From Setoptus koraiensis (Eukaryota > Arthropoda): a stretch of 64,000 nt of DNA. Below the pieces are notes generated by a model that saw only the letters and a list, made by a program, of their open reading frames with translations, made no database searches and was not told where the DNA came from. A program made the translations under genes and the position numbers. Below are positions 20,859 to 34,160 of this stretch, in pieces (position 1 is the first letter of the stretch; each line of letters starts with the position of its first letter). The stretch spans positions 3,410,001 through 3,474,000 of the forward strand of contig CM106586.1 of NCBI GenBank assembly GCA_048013815.1, in the 5' to 3' direction.

Positions 20859-23800
20859 ATGAGCATCATGGCATCACCTATCAGTCATCTGATAGAGTTA
20901 CTAGTCGAGGACGTCAAGCAGGTCATAGATTGGATTGATACGCACGGTGAGGGCTTCCTCAACAAGCATGTTGGCGTCGGTAGGAATCTCCAAAAAGCTA
21001 AAGCCCTGCAGAGGTCATACGAGCATTTTGATTCGGTTGCCCAAAACACTTACACAAATGCAGAGAAACTATTGGCTGCCGCACACGAACTAGCACAAAC
21101 GGGATCTTGTAATGCTCAGGAAATGTGTCAATTGGCCAATGATCTAGATGTCAGAATCCAACAATTTGCGCGCAAAGTCGATCAACGAAAAAATTTGCTC
21201 AACCTAGTTGTTACATTCTATAGCGAAGAGGCACGTATTTCTCATCGTCTCGATCACTTTAAGCAATTATTAACAGTGATTGAAGCCTCTAGTCTGCAAT
21301 GTCCAGATTCCGTAGAGTCTGCAAAAGATGCCATTGCGCAGCTAGACAAAAAGCGTACTGTTGTCGAACTGGTGAAAAAGATGATCAGTCAAGGCGAGAC
21401 CATTCTGAATCAGTTGAGAAATAGATATTCAGAACTAGTCCCCGTTAATAGATCAATAACATCAATCAACAGCCAGCAATCACAATATTCCAATCTAAGT
21501 TATAAGCAGACGAGTGCTTCGGTTAACGGTGTTGTTTCAGTCAATAACCAAACATCACAAATTCCCTGTAGTCAATCTATGAGAACACCTTCACAAACCC
21601 GCCTGACGCAACCAGGTCATGCTTCAAACTCTAATATTTCTCCTCTATGTAGTCCACAACCGGCACACTCATCATCATCATCATCATCACCATCAGCGTC
21701 CCCTTTGACTTCGCTCGTTGTATCAATAACAGCCATTGAAAATATTGTCACTAGATTGACCAATGATCTCAGCAAGGTCGAAGAACTTTATGATAGCCAC
21801 AAGAAAGGCTTGGATCTTTGCTTACAATTTAAAAAGTATGAGCGAGATGTCTTGAATGCGTCAAAAAATTTAGATCTTAACATAGGAGATATGCAGAACA
21901 CTCCTCAAAAACTGCCAGATATACAAAATGTTGAATCTGGAGAAAGATTACTTAGATTGCACAACACGACAAGTCGAAAACTGAGAGAGTTAGTTTTTGA
22001 AATAATCAAAAATGGTCATGAACTCTTGGAATCTATCAAAACCGAATCATGCGGTATCGTCATCGATAATAATCATAGCGCACTCAGTCAAGTGAGTATG
22101 CTTGTTGATTATATGAATGCTAAAGCCTTGGAAGCGGAAGAACTTTCCGAAGCCAGACGATTGCACATAGAGCATTCGATAAAATTTAGACGTTTTGAAA
22201 AGGACGCCCAGCAAGTTCAATCTTGGATAAGAAATGGGGAGTCCATGTTGGCTGCTTCAATACAAATTCCCATGTCACTAAAAGAGGCGGAGGAGCTACA
22301 ATCTACTCATGATAGATTTAAGCAAGCGTTTGAAAAATCACTTGCAAGCACTAGTCAGTTCAAAAATCGAGCCCAGTCCCTAATAGAGGCAGATTATTTT
22401 GAAGAGGACAGCATCAATGAGATTACCTCGGAGGTTGATTTAATGTGGCAGCAACTAATGACTCATGCTGAGGATCGCCACAAACTAATAAAAGCTTCGA
22501 TAAACTTTTACCGAACCTCAGAACAAGTAAGAAGTGTTTTGGAGAGTTTAGAAAGAGATTATCAAAGGGAGGAGGATTATTGTGGAATATCAAGGTATAA
22601 CTCTCGATCAGTTGCAGAATGCTTAACTATGCCAGTCGACGTACCTACAGGTAGTGAATCTATCAATTGCCAAACTTCCTCCAATGGTAACTTTTCGAAT
22701 CTAGTGGATAAAAAACATCTTTTAATCCAGCAGCATCAATTAAAACATCGTGAGCAAAAAGAAGCTTTCCTCAAAGCGTGCACATTGGTAAGACGAAATT
22801 CTGAAACTTTTCTCAAGTATTCAGTCAGATGTGCTAATAGATCTCATACATCAAATGCATTAGAATCTGCAAATAATTTAGTTAGAAATGCCGAATCTAG
22901 AGTAAAAAATGAGTTGGAACAAATATTGAAGCAAGAGAACCGTGTTCTCGGTTATTGGTCTCAACGTAAAACTCAATTAGATCACTGTCAACAGTTTACT
23001 TTGGTTGAAAATTGTGCGCGTCACGCTCTAGAATGGTTGAGAGATATCGGCGACGAGTTTCTATCTAGACCCGAAACGCCAAGCTATGAACAATATAAAG
23101 AATTTGAGCAATCATACATTGGGACAGAAGATAAAGTCAAGAAACTGATTCATGAGAGTATCAATCTCACAGAGAGAGGTCATTCTCATGCTAATCTATT
23201 GCGTGAATGTATCAAATATCTCGACAATCAGTTCAATGAATTTTCTGGTAGGTTGACTAACTACAAAAACGTTATATTTTCCAGTCAATCAGTGAGAAGT
23301 TTGCCCAGCATCACAAAGAATTACATGAACACACGACAAACTGAGTCCGATATTGTATGCAACCATAAAGAGGATTCAGGTTTCAGTACTCAAGAGAACT
23401 CAAGCGTTCATCCGAAGGAATGCAATGCTGTTGTAACCGATAGACTCTCTTACTCCGAAGTAGAGAGTCACAGCACCTCTAAAGAGACTGGATATTCTTC
23501 AGCATCGTCTTCTATATCATGGAACGCGGATAGAACTGTCAGTAGAACATCGTTTGTTTCTCCAGGTTCGTCTGTAGTAGATGGGTGTACGGTGGAAAAT
23601 TTGGCATCGACAAATTCAAAAGCCCATTTACCGAGTTTAATCGATCAGCAGAAGAGAAAGAGTTTAAAGAAGAAAGAATTTATCATGGCGGAGTTGTTAA
23701 GTACTGAAAGAGCATATGTAAAAGATCTGGAATCCTGCATAAATGTCTATTTGAAAGAGTACAGGGACAACCAATCTCTTCCCGAAGGTATACGAGGGAA

Positions 23801-25256
23801 AGAAAAAATCATTTTTGGAAATATAGAAGAGATCTTCAAATTTCACCAAAACACTTTCTTGAAAGAACTAGAGAAGTATGAGACTATGCCCGAAGATGTC
23901 GGACATTGTTTTGTAACTTGGGCTAAGAGTTTTGACGTTTACGTTGAATATTGTAAAAATAAGCCTGAATCCAATCAAGTCATCGTTCAACATAGTGGAA
24001 ATTTCTTCGAGTCTATTCAACAGCAATATAAAATACTTCATCCAACATCCACCCTATCCAATATCCAATCCTATTTGATCAAGCCAGTACAAAGAGTAAC
24101 CAAGTATCGGCTCCTTTTGGATGATCTTCTTCAATCGTGTAGCGAATCAGGTCAAAATGAGATCAAAGACGGTTTAGAAGTAATGATGTCAGTACCCAAA
24201 AAGGCCAATGACGCAATGCATCTGAGCATGTTGGTCGATTGTGATGTTCCAATATCATCTTTGGGCGAAGTTGTTCTTCAAGATAGCTTTCAAGTAACCG
24301 ACTCGAAGTCTCTACTAAGAAAGATTAGAGAACGACGCATATTCCTTTTCGAATTTTATTTAGTTTTCGCCAAAGAAGTCAAGGTCGAATCTTCCCAGCA
24401 AAAAGGAAAATACCAATTTAGGAACAAAGTGATTCTTTCAGACATAGTCAACATCTTAGATAATAACAATTGTGATGGTGGTAACGATGGTACAAAATTT
24501 GCTATTGTTCACTGCAACAGATCTCCAACTTCACGTGATACGACCAGCAAGATAGTCTTAAAAGCAAATAACATAGATACAAAGAATTTATGGGTCAAAA
24601 CGCATAGGGAATTGATTGATGACGCTTACATTTCTACAATAAATCTACGCAAAAAAGATATCAGCACCAACGAGACAACGATAGATGAAAACTTGGGCTC
24701 ACGTCAGACTATATCATCTACTACTTCTAGCGACTATAACGGAAGCAACGAAACCAGTAATGGCTCAATGATATCTAATCAGAGTATACCAGAAAAACGC
24801 CGTGGTACCTTCACAAAGTGGTTGACAAATCCAATGCGAAAGCTAAGCAGTATAACACATGATCAAGTAAAAGATGCTAGCAAGGATATGTATAGATTGA
24901 GGCTAAGGGATGAAGCCCAGCTATCAACAGTGAAAGGTGGCCAGTACCAAAGACACATCACAGAAAGTCACATCAGTGGTAACAGAAGTTCTATCAAAAA
25001 CAATAACAACAACAGTATCAAGTATAGTTGCAGTGCTGGCAATCACAATGGAGATAAATCGGAAACAGGTCCCGATGAGTTAATTAAGACTCATGACCCA
25101 CCGCATGACTCAGGTTCCGGCTGTGGGGTCAGCTTAGCAAGTACAGAGGAGGATGCTGATACAGAGTCAACTGACGTCGAACTACCTCCAGCAATGGCTA
25201 TCCAGCATAGAAATATTTCTATCCAAGATGCCTCTTTATGTTTGTACGCCGATTAA
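20859..25256 (+). CDS. trio: Trio/Kalirin-like Rho guanine nucleotide exchange factor (spectrin repeats + GEF1 DH-PH)
   Basis: About 1465 codons from the first ATG, without introns. Residues ~1-850 are spectrin repeats closely following Trio: [60 protein letters not shown] and [14 protein letters not shown]. The DH domain starts near residue 940 ([20 protein letters not shown]). It includes [30 protein letters not shown] and [18 protein letters not shown], which are Trio GEF1 hallmarks. A PH domain follows to about 1270 with [12 protein letters not shown]. The tail has [17 protein letters not shown], also present in Trio. Trio GEF1 activates Rac/RhoG in axon guidance and cell migration. Missing here are the N-terminal Sec14 domain and first repeats, and after the PH the SH3, GEF2 and kinase parts. 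A splice acceptor may lie at about 20846 (ATTAATCAG). It is either a short single-GEF form or the last large exon of a longer gene. Confidence 0.9.
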   Translation: MSIMASPISHLIELLVEDVKQVIDWIDTHGEGFLNKHVGVGRNLQKAKALQRSYEHFDSVAQNTYTNAEKLLAAAHELAQTGSCNAQEMCQLANDLDVRIQQFARKVDQRKNLLNLVVTFYSEEARISHRLDHFKQLLTVIEASSLQCPDSVESAKDAIAQLDKKRTVVELVKKMISQGETILNQLRNRYSELVPVNRSITSINSQQSQYSNLSYKQTSASVNGVVSVNNQTSQIPCSQSMRTPSQTRLTQPGHASNSNISPLCSPQPAHSSSSSSSPSASPLTSLVVSITAIENIVTRLTNDLSKVEELYDSHKKGLDLCLQFKKYERDVLNASKNLDLNIGDMQNTPQKLPDIQNVESGERLLRLHNTTSRKLRELVFEIIKNGHELLESIKTESCGIVIDNNHSALSQVSMLVDYMNAKALEAEELSEARRLHIEHSIKFRRFEKDAQQVQSWIRNGESMLAASIQIPMSLKEAEELQSTHDRFKQAFEKSLASTSQFKNRAQSLIEADYFEEDSINEITSEVDLMWQQLMTHAEDRHKLIKASINFYRTSEQVRSVLESLERDYQREEDYCGISRYNSRSVAECLTMPVDVPTGSESINCQTSSNGNFSNLVDKKHLLIQQHQLKHREQKEAFLKACTLVRRNSETFLKYSVRCANRSHTSNALESANNLVRNAESRVKNELEQILKQENRVLGYWSQRKTQLDHCQQFTLVENCARHALEWLRDIGDEFLSRPETPSYEQYKEFEQSYIGTEDKVKKLIHESINLTERGHSHANLLRECIKYLDNQFNEFSGRLTNYKNVIFSSQSVRSLPSITKNYMNTRQTESDIVCNHKEDSGFSTQENSSVHPKECNAVVTDRLSYSEVESHSTSKETGYSSASSSISWNADRTVSRTSFVSPGSSVVDGCTVENLASTNSKAHLPSLIDQQKRKSLKKKEFIMAELLSTERAYVKDLESCINVYLKEYRDNQSLPEGIRGKEKIIFGNIEEIFKFHQNTFLKELEKYETMPEDVGHCFVTWAKSFDVYVEYCKNKPESNQVIVQHSGNFFESIQQQYKILHPTSTLSNIQSYLIKPVQRVTKYRLLLDDLLQSCSESGQNEIKDGLEVMMSVPKKANDAMHLSMLVDCDVPISSLGEVVLQDSFQVTDSKSLLRKIRERRIFLFEFYLVFAKEVKVESSQQKGKYQFRNKVILSDIVNILDNNNCDGGNDGTKFAIVHCNRSPTSRDTTSKIVLKANNIDTKNLWVKTHRELIDDAYISTINLRKKDISTNETTIDENLGSRQTISSTTSSDYNGSNETSNGSMISNQSIPEKRRGTFTKWLTNPMRKLSSITHDQVKDASKDMYRLRLRDEAQLSTVKGGQYQRHITESHISGNRSSIKNNNNNSIKYSCSAGNHNGDKSETGPDELIKTHDPPHDSGSGCGVSLASTEEDADTESTDVELPPAMAIQHRNISIQDASLCLYAD

Positions 25257-25892
25257 TTGTTTGTAACTAGAAAAAAAAGAACTACAAGATTGAATACAAA
25301 CTTACGATTTTGCGTGACTCTCACGAAGGACAAATTTTTCGCCCTTAAATAATGAATGCTCTACTATTAATCGGGTTACTTCGTTTGCAAAAGCCAGAGG
25401 TTTTGTCATGTTTCTTCATTCCCAAGCCCGTTTTTTGTCAACTTTTTGCAGTATCTAGAGAATCTAAGAGATCTCTCTTGACTATTTAGAGAATAGTATC
25501 TAGTACAGTATAGTCTTTCTGACAGAATTTTCGGCAAATGATTGGCATAGTTGAGGCTTCCTCAACACATCAAAGAGAACAATTCTAGTCTATTACCATG
25601 CTTACCATACTCTGGTGATAATGTCAACGAGAGGGAGCCCAAAAAATCACATGGCCCAATGGTGGCGCACTAACAAGCGCAACAGTGCACACATGTTGTT
25701 CTGGCAGAGGACAATGGGCTACGTTCAGCGCCAAAATGTTTTGTGTTTTGTTTAGTTTTGTTTTGAATCTCTACTTGCGTTGTTCGCGTCCACCGTGGAT
25801 ACTTTGATATAATCAAAATATTTTTTTAAAATCACCATTTTTACTTTATTCTATCGTCTTGATTTTTAATTTATTTCTGAGTTATCAACAAC
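25257..25892. other. Intergenic between Trio-like gene and POLE2
   Basis: AT-rich with no open frames of note. It should contain the Trio-like 3' UTR and the POLE2 promoter. Confidence 0.4.
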
Positions 25893-27404
25893 ATGGCCAA
25901 CAAACAAATGGACGGACGACAACGATTGTCAAAGATGTTACAGATTCACGGTTACAGTGCCTGTCGCGAAGCTCTTATATTGTTGGACGATCACTATACG
26001 AGCTCCAGAGGTTACGAATCAATGGAGGATTTTATAACTCAACTCAATTCAATCATCACATTCGAAACCGAAGCTGACTCTTCAGTGATAGACCCAGAGC
26101 TAGCTTATCTAGTTATACAGAAACTATGCAAAATAAAAGCTGAGGATGAGGAAGCAACAGCAGGAGTGGTGCCTGCTATCACTACTAGTAAAATTATCGA
26201 AGTGAAAAATGTGCAATATAACCAGACAATACAAATCCTCGGCGAGCCAGTCAATGAGTTCAATATACATTATAATTTTCTACACAAAAAATTGAGCGCC
26301 TTGCCAATATTTCAGGGTGAATTTCAATTGACCAGTGTATATTCGCTAACAGCCTCATCACAGCCATCCACACGTTGCATTTGTTTTGGTCTGCTCACTA
26401 GGGATTTATCAAAAATTGATGGCTACACTCTAGTTGATAGCTCCGGCCGGGTGCCTCTCAGAATGACCGCTGACACGACATTCAGAAATAATTTAGTCTA
26501 TCTTAATTGTATAGTTCTCATAGAGGGTGTCTACATCAACCAAGATGATGTTCTGTACGCAGCAAAGATAGGCTATCCACCAGTGTTATTAGATCCAATC
26601 AAAAACAAAGCACTCTCTTTTGGTGACGATCAACTCGTCATAATATTACACGAAGTATTCTTAGACGACGAGGATGTCTGTCAAGCCTTGGGCACACTAT
26701 TCAATGGCTACAATAGTATGGATGAACCGCCTGCCATATTCGTTCTAATTGGGAACTTTACCAGAGAACCTTGCACAGATAAAGTTAAATTCAAAGACTA
26801 CATGAAGAAATTGATTAAAATTTGGCGGGAATGTGGCAATCTCAGTAAATCGCACATGGTATTAATACCAGGACCTCATGACTGCAATTCTTTGCCTCTA
26901 CCAAAACCGCCATTAACTCGCGATCACTTCCCCACCAATCTCGCCAAAATGATAAAGTTCAAGAGTGTTCATTTGGCCACTAATCCTGTCGATATTTATT
27001 TCGGAGATAGAAAGTTCACTGTCATAAGTCAATCGTATATCAAGGAATTGAACAAGAACATTCTTCATGATATGACGGATCGACGTGAGGAACTGTTTGA
27101 GACAATCAGGCAAGTGATGCTCTCCAACGCTCACCTATCCGCTGGCACCACCAGATCTTACTCAAGTTCACTCAAACTATGGCACAAACCAGATCTTCTG
27201 ATTCTCGCTGATCCCGAGGCATTTGGACGAAAATATGATTATTGTAGCTCCAAGGCCGACGACACTTCATTTGCCACTATGCCGTCATTCTCGAGACAGT
27301 ATTTCCAATTCAGAGTTTATTATCCCAGAACTGGTGAGATAGAAGATTCGCAGATAAGCACCGAGGAATTTGAAGGTGAAGAGGAAGACATGGAGACGAA
27401 ATAG
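25893..27404 (+). CDS. POLE2: DNA polymerase epsilon subunit 2
   Basis: 503 residues in one exon, close to the ~525 aa of animal POLE2. The N-terminal ~75 residues (RLSKMLQIHGYSACREALIL) match the small helical domain of the B subunit. The middle part is the OB-fold region. The C-terminal half is the inactive calcineurin-like phosphoesterase domain: PPAIFVLIGNFTREPC, then HMVLIPGPHDCNSLPLPKPP and FGDRKFTVISQSYI, ending LKLWHKPDLLILADP. The metal-binding residues of active phosphoesterases are replaced, as in all B subunits. It holds the catalytic subunit within Pol epsilon at leading-strand replication forks. An AATAAA about 410 bases past the stop (27818) is a possible poly(A) signal. Confidence 0.92.
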   Translation: MANKQMDGRQRLSKMLQIHGYSACREALILLDDHYTSSRGYESMEDFITQLNSIITFETEADSSVIDPELAYLVIQKLCKIKAEDEEATAGVVPAITTSKIIEVKNVQYNQTIQILGEPVNEFNIHYNFLHKKLSALPIFQGEFQLTSVYSLTASSQPSTRCICFGLLTRDLSKIDGYTLVDSSGRVPLRMTADTTFRNNLVYLNCIVLIEGVYINQDDVLYAAKIGYPPVLLDPIKNKALSFGDDQLVIILHEVFLDDEDVCQALGTLFNGYNSMDEPPAIFVLIGNFTREPCTDKVKFKDYMKKLIKIWRECGNLSKSHMVLIPGPHDCNSLPLPKPPLTRDHFPTNLAKMIKFKSVHLATNPVDIYFGDRKFTVISQSYIKELNKNILHDMTDRREELFETIRQVMLSNAHLSAGTTRSYSSSLKLWHKPDLLILADPEAFGRKYDYCSSKADDTSFATMPSFSRQYFQFRVYYPRTGEIEDSQISTEEFEGEEEDMETK

Positions 27405-27863
27405 AATGAATTTCCCTTGTTATACGGACACCCAATCTGGTTATCGTTCCTATCCTACGAAATCATAGGCTAATGATGAGAATCTTAGATTAAACAGTGC
27501 CATGTGGGCACAGGAATCTCCGGTGAAGATATGGACTCTTTGAAGTCATCTACGATGGCAGTTTTTCAGTATTTTCTGACCTAGTTCTTGAATGGGTAAC
27601 CTCATGCTTGTCGAGATTGTTCAAGTTTACCCATGTGTGAAATACTTGCAGAAGTTTACTTCAAAATTTCTCTCGCATCTATCGTCTCCATGAGCACATG
27701 TGCTTTTGAGGACATGATTGATAATACTTGATGTCATTCGAATGAATGAACGTGAGAATCCTACCATCCTCAAACACATTACTATAGCAGAGTGAAACGC
27801 TGAGAAGAAAACTATACAATAAATGGGGGAGAATTCCACCTATTACTCATCGTTTAAAACATT

Positions 27864-27886
27864 TATATATATATATATATATATAT
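27864..27886. repeat. (TA)n microsatellite
   Basis: Pure TA run of about 11 units. Confidence 0.9.
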
Positions 27887-27954
27887 CCGTTGATCGTTAA
27901 GTGATATATGCTACGTTAGTTAGTTAAGCTCGGGCATGAATGTGGACGGGTGGA

Positions 27955-27976
27955 ATTCATTCATTCATTCATTCAT
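27955..27976. repeat. (ATTC)n microsatellite
   Basis: Five head-to-tail ATTC units in the POLE2-TTLL4 spacer. Confidence 0.85.
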
Positions 27977-29411
27977 TTTTGTAACCATTGAGCGTGCATT
28001 ATGAATGAGATAATTCACGATTGTTGTTTATGTTGTCTCATGCTTGAGACATGTATCAAATACTAATGTTTCCAATGTATGTGTTCTATTGAATAGAATC
28101 CATTCCATATAATTGGTGAAGCTGTGTATAATAGATAGTGCGGAGTGAGGGTACAGGGGGCGTCAAGTTGAGACCAATAATGGCGCGCTGCACTGTTTCT
28201 CATCATGCCGCAAATAACGAGCAATGATAATAAGTGTGTCTCAACTGTCATCAGACGCCTCAGAGTTTACGTAAGAGTGCCACGATGGGACAGTTCCGAC
28301 GGGCTGGCGGGTGCCACTGAGGCGCAGTCTGAGGGTTAAGTTTGCCTCTATTTGTGTAGAGTGATATATATTATAAAATAAACAAACTACAGTAGTTTTA
28401 TAATCACACTTGAAAGAGTTCTTTTTGATAGACCACACTATACATATAATAGAGCCCATAAAGTTTACACATGAAACTGTTACACTTGCCGATTGTTTGC
28501 CTCGGCGCTCCTCAAGGTTTGCTTCGAAAGTTCTGTATCATTCGAATGGTTTGAAACAATTCGAAGCTTGCAAGTTGCGACTGGCTAAGTAATGGCTGCC
28601 GCCATAATCTCACGTGATCCATGGTGTCCGCTGATGTTGTGCAACTGTTGTCGGCGTGATACATAGTTTATCTTGGCATTATTCACGATAGAGTGTACGC
28701 GCCAATTTAGAGTTGACACGGTGCATTTACGACATGGCGCAGGAACGCGACGTCTGTGCTATCTTACTATTTGTAGAATTGCACCATCGTGGCACACGAG
28801 TGATGCACATTGCCCATATTGTTGTGGCGCTTGCAGCGCAAAACTCTAGACAGGGTTTTTTAGCATTTCTGGAGCACTCCAGCTTGGAACTGCTGGATGC
28901 GAGCACTCAAACCCTGACTTCATCAGTGGTGTGTTTGGCAGTGGCGCAATTCGGTGATTAGCACTGCAGATGTGCAAAAAAAGAACAATTCTCCCTGCCG
29001 CGGGGCACAGAAGCACTAGCACACTTGTATTGGCACACGATGGTGGAATTGATGCCACCACACACTCACACACACACACAGAGACAAACATCACGCATTA
29101 CATCGGCACCTTCCACGCCACAACTCTTCTTGACCACCAGATGATCTCTTCGTATTTATATTATTTATATTAATAGAAACCGGTGGCTTTTTACCTGTAT
29201 TTGAGGACCACAGTTACATTCGCAATCATCTTTAGTCACCAATCATTGGGATCAACAGCTAACTTTCGAGAGAATCTTACAATCCGACCTGGACCAAACT
29301 ATCCATAATATTCATCATAAACATTGGCAATCCTCAGTTGAACCATTGTGCGTTTTATTGCATATTAATCACGCGGCTTGAGCCCCAACATCTGACACAG
29401 GGATAGCAAGG

Positions 29412-31987
29412 ATGCCACATAACGATAGGAGAAAAATGGACGAGGCCACATTTATAGATCTCTTGTACAGACGGGTGCACGCCGAGAGACAAAAGTCTGA
29501 AAACTTTCATCACTTTCCACGTTTATTTGTCAAAACAGATCCAAATAGTGAGTCAAGCGAGCCATTTGTGCTGCAACCTAGCTTGTTCAGCCATCTGCCT
29601 CCAACAATTTACTTTGAATCTAAACTAAACGACAACTGTCGACCGCCAATAGCGCTACCGAAGAATTTAAAATCGCATTTCAGATGGAAAATATCCACCA
29701 TAACGCCCAACTCAATACGAAACTGTATATTATTTATGGGTTTTGACACAATAAAACCCATGAACAACACTGACGACAACTGGCTGGGCGCCTGGTGCCG
29801 ACACATGCTAACAACGGATTTTGCCAAGCTACACAATTGGCAAAAAGTCAACCATTACCCGGGAAGCTTTCATTTGGGCAGAAAGGACAAGCTGTGGCAC
29901 AAGATCAACGCTATGCTTTTGAAACACGGCCAAGATACAATTGGAGAATTCCATCCTAGAACTTTTGTTTTGCCACGCGATTATTCATCATTGGAGGACT
30001 ACTGGACCAAGTCACCGTCTAAATTGTTCATTATAAAACCGCCCGCATCGGCAAGAGGAAACGGCATAACAGTCATCAATTCAATTGACCAAATACCTCC
30101 ATCAGCGCTAGAACCACCCGTTATAGATGGACAACCAAGCAAAAAGTCCACCCTTATAGTGCAACAATACATATCTAATCCGTGCTTGTTGGCTAACCGA
30201 CAAAAATTCGATTTAAGAATATATGTTCTATTGACGTCGATTGACCCCCTTAGACTATATGTTTTCGAAGATGGTCTCGTTAGATTTGCAACGGTACAAT
30301 ACTCACACCAAGAGGATGGATTGATAGATCAATACATGCACTTGACCAATTATTCTGTAAACAAAAAGAGTGAAAGTTACATGATCAATAACGACAGTAA
30401 CTCTTTAGACGGATGTAAGTGGACTCTAAAAACATTTTGGAGGTACCTACGCGAGAAACACCCACATATAAAAGTGGACCAACTGTGGAAATCTATGATT
30501 GATATTGTTATCAAGACTGTTATCAGCTGTGAAGGACCAATATTTAGATTAGCTTCGCAACATTGTAAAAATGATTATACAGCTTATGAATTATTCGGAT
30601 TTGATATAATTCTGGACCAAAATTTTAAACCTTGGATACTGGAAGTCAACATCACACCCAGTTTGAAATCAGAGTCTGCACTTGACACTAGTGTTAAAAG
30701 TTGTGTTATTAGAGGTAAGTTTCTTAATTCAAACTATACGATAGTGTGCGTTGTTAACACTTGTATGTGCCTGAGATGATTAAACAAATACAAGTCAGGA
30801 AAAGAAAAGAGAGAGAGAGTAAACTTGAATTTAGTAAAAGCTATCAAGAGTTAAAAAAGCTGGATAACATGAATCAACACAGAACAACAACAAAAATAAT
30901 CAAGGCTATCCGCCTTATCAAAACTGGCGGGTCAAGGTTACACAACTCGTAATTATTATTATAATAATAGCAGAAGTGAATTAACACCGCAACAACAACA
31001 ACAACAACAATCACTAACACCACAGTACAGCGAGCACAATCATTATGATATCAACTACCCACTTCCCGTACTCTAGATATCTTCAATAATCACATGAATG
31101 TCTTTCTTTGATCTTGATTTTTACACTAGATGCTAATTTTCAAGAGTAACTAAAACGATTTGTGGGGGAAGTAGGCCTGTGTGCTTGAAATCGTTGCTCG
31201 TCTTACTAGTTGTGATGGTTGTATTAATCAACCAAATTGTTTACCTTTACATGAAGAACCAGAAATGAGCTCTCAAGACTAACCGACTATATATCTATTC
31301 TATTCTCTCCTTTTCTTTGTTGATTCGCATCAAACGTACATACTGTGTATATTCGTGCCGAAAAAAACACACGAATTCTAGACATGTTCAATATTGTTGG
31401 ATATAACCTGCCTCCACAAGCTGCCAACCACTCAAAACTCGATCCTTCCCTTGCTGGTTCCGTTGCTTCTGGGCATAATGCTAATAATAGTTCACATCTT
31501 AGCTTCGATGAGCGAATCTATCAAAGTAATCTCAACAAAGATGACAAGATTAAACATATCCGTTATCTTAGACAGGCTAGAAGCCTTAACACACATTTCA
31601 ATAGTTCCCCTGTGGTAGTAGCAAATGGTACGGGAATCAATCCAAGTTACAGTGATGGCTGCAGATGTAAACTGCCATCTCAAGCCACGGTAGCGACAAC
31701 TCTAGTGCAACAGGTTCCATCTGCTAATTCCATGGTGGCATCATCTTATAACGATGTTGATGTTGATAAACATGACGGCCATCATTTTTCTATTCTAGAG
31801 AACTTAACTCCTAATGATGTGCGCATCCTCATGCTAAGCGAAGATGAACTTTCACGTTGCGGCCAATTCATTAGGGTGTTTCCAAGTCAAACTAGCCATA
31901 AATACTTGAGCTTGTTTTACAAGCCCCGTTATTCAAATCTATTATTGGACTCATGGGAGAGAAAGTATCACCAAAATCGATGCGAAG
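29412..31987 (+). CDS. TTLL4: TTLL4-like tubulin polyglutamylase (two exons placed, 3' end open)
   Basis: Exon 1 is 29412-30714 and exon 2 is 31382-31987. The 667-bp intron has AGAG-GTAAGT and TTCTAG borders, and the join keeps frame to give VIRDMFNIVGYNLPP, the TTLL4 sequence. The TTL core opens with YFESKLND and FRWKISTITPNSIRNC. It continues with LFIIKPPASARGNGI (ATP-grasp lysine and loop), FDLRIYVLLTSIDPLRLY, YMHLTNYSVNKKS, and FGFDIILDQNFKPWILEVN with metal-binding Glu and Asn. Exon 2 carries the family's later helix and YLSLFYKPRYSNLLLDSWERKYH. The enzyme adds glutamate side chains to tubulin and some other proteins. A second strong donor (GAAG-GTAAGT) ends exon 2. One possible last exon begins after TTGTTTCAG at 32331 and adds only about 14 codons, but I am not sure of it. 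Confidence 0.88.
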
Positions 31988-33626
31988 GTAAGTGCAACAA
32001 CAGCTATCCATTTACTCTATTTTTCTATGTCTCATTGCCGCGTTGATTCGGTAGTCGTTTGACTGCTCTAGTACACATGTGTGATGAAAGAGGAAGATAC
32101 TGATGTAATGGGTACAATTCGTATTCAAAAGTTGCGCAAGGTATAAAATAATCTGAGCCTCGCGGATACTGAGTCACGCGTACGGTCATACAGAGATATA
32201 GATGCAGGATTAGTCAGAAGGCTACTGACAGCATTGACATCATTGTATAGTAGAATGTAATAGTCCACAAGTTCTTCCCGTTATACAATCGCTATAACGG
32301 TCCCGTCATCAACTTGTCTAGTTGTTTCAGCGAAATTCCATTCTCAGTATGAGTGTCATGGGCACATTCTGTGAAAGTGAAGGCTAAATGTGGAAGTAAG
32401 CAAATGCTACAGTTGAGCTACTTATATTAATATTATTCTGACTGCAATCATAGCTTTCTGATCTCCAGTTTGAGAGAATCTTCACCCTATTTTTCGACCT
32501 TACTGCCAGACTAGACTTTACAACTACCGCTAATACGCAAGCAAGCTTCTTGGAAGCACAATTGCTTGAAAATCAACAACCAGAGCTATTATTGACAGAT
32601 GGTATTCTCGCTTCATGTTGACTCAGTTTCAAAAAGTCACTCACATGAAGATGCGTGTTGGAGGTGGGGTGCTGTTAGTTTGGACTTTAGTACTGCTACT
32701 CAGCAAGTAGCTTTAGTTGAGTTTGTATGTTGCAGCCACAGAGTAGAGTTATATCAGTTGTATCACGATCAACAATTAAGCTAACGCCGTTGAATGACTA
32801 AATATAACTAGCTCTCCTGATCTCTGTTGGTATTGACTGTTTAATTGTTAAGCTAAACTCAAGTTGAAACACAAACACAACAACTCTACCACCAACACAG
32901 CCACTAAGCCAAATAAACCGTTAGCAGCCATTCTGTGATCCTTGATTGTTGGGCTTGGTGACCCTGATTCTAGTGACAAGCTCATGATTCTAGGCCATCA
33001 ACCTTGAGTAGTTGTTACTTCAACTAACGACTGTATATGCATACATATATACTGTACTTGCTTGCTCGTTCATTCAGGCCCACCACGACAAAGTTTTGTC
33101 AGTTGTTTGTGTTTGTGTCTATGTCACTTGTTGTTATGGAATTCTCTTTCCTCTATCTTGTTGTTATTTTTGTTTTTCACTACCGATCATGATGATAACT
33201 CATAATGATGTATACTTGATGCAACAATAAATAGTGAAAGAACAACGCGGAGAAAGTGGACCCGTTATAACTATACAGCAAGCACTTTCACTTGTTGTAT
33301 TTATGCACAAAAAAAGCAAGATATGATTCTCGAGATTCACATTGCAGTAAATTGTTGTGCCCGCTGAACAGGTAGTAGTCCTCATAGACACGGCCTCTTG
33401 CGCCTGTTGTTATTTTCAAGTTACCTTTGGACAATTCCGCCATGACTACCATCGCTGTTAAATCTGTGTATGTGTGTTTATCTATCAACATTCCGGGACC
33501 CAATGTCATATGTAATTGAGTCCGGGAATGGCCTACAAACAATAACTGTGCAACGGTTTACGAGGTACGTCCGACAGCAAGCAGTTGGCCAGTTTTTATT
33601 ATTACTGCGGTGACAATTTTTGCCGT

Positions 33627-33629
<3 letters not shown>

Positions 33630-33657
<28 letters not shown>

Positions 33658-33658
33658 A
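33630..33658. repeat. (TG)n microsatellite
   Basis: About 14 TG units without interruption. Confidence 0.95.
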
Positions 33659-34120
33659 TTTCCTAGCAATTAGGTCAGCCAGGAAAGGGTTCCGCTCACC
33701 TTACTTGTCTGTTTACTGTCGTGTAGTCGTTGCCGACGTTACTACTGCCTACTGTATTATAGTCTAGTCAAGCTGGATCGTGTTTACAGTTGCGACCATG
33801 CTCTAATAGATGACGGTAACCTTGACTTGGTCGTCGAAAGTGATGTATCGAGACAGTTGAATAGAGTTAGAGAAGGCGATGTAGGCGAACCAGGCAGTTA
33901 GCCTAATAAACAGGCTGCGTGCTGCCTAGATTGCCAGCTCGGGCTAGCGATAAGTGTGTAAGTGATGAACAGCGACACACAAAAACAGCACAACAACAAA
34001 TTTAAGGCGACTGAATATTATTAAATATATAATCATAGTAATAATAATAGAATAAGAATTTTAGTTGTTGTCATTATTGCTATTATTCAACCTTCACTTT
34101 CGTAACTTGCCGCTACACAC

Positions 34121-34153
<33 letters not shown>
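34121..34153. repeat. (CA)n microsatellite
   Basis: About 16 CA units. Confidence 0.95.

Positions 34154-34160
<7 letters not shown>

Larger units (their letters stand above)
27405..29411. other. Intergenic between POLE2 and TTLL4
   Basis: Contains (TA)n at about 27864-27886 and (ATTC)n at about 27955-27976. No frame here has domain support; the short ones overlap on both strands. Confidence 0.45.

Noticed and set aside
32467-32600. Possible third TTLL4 exon beginning FERIFTLFFDL
   Set aside because: The acceptor ATCTCCAG is good, but the phase needed after the exon ending at 31987 gives an early stop, and the sequence does not match the family.
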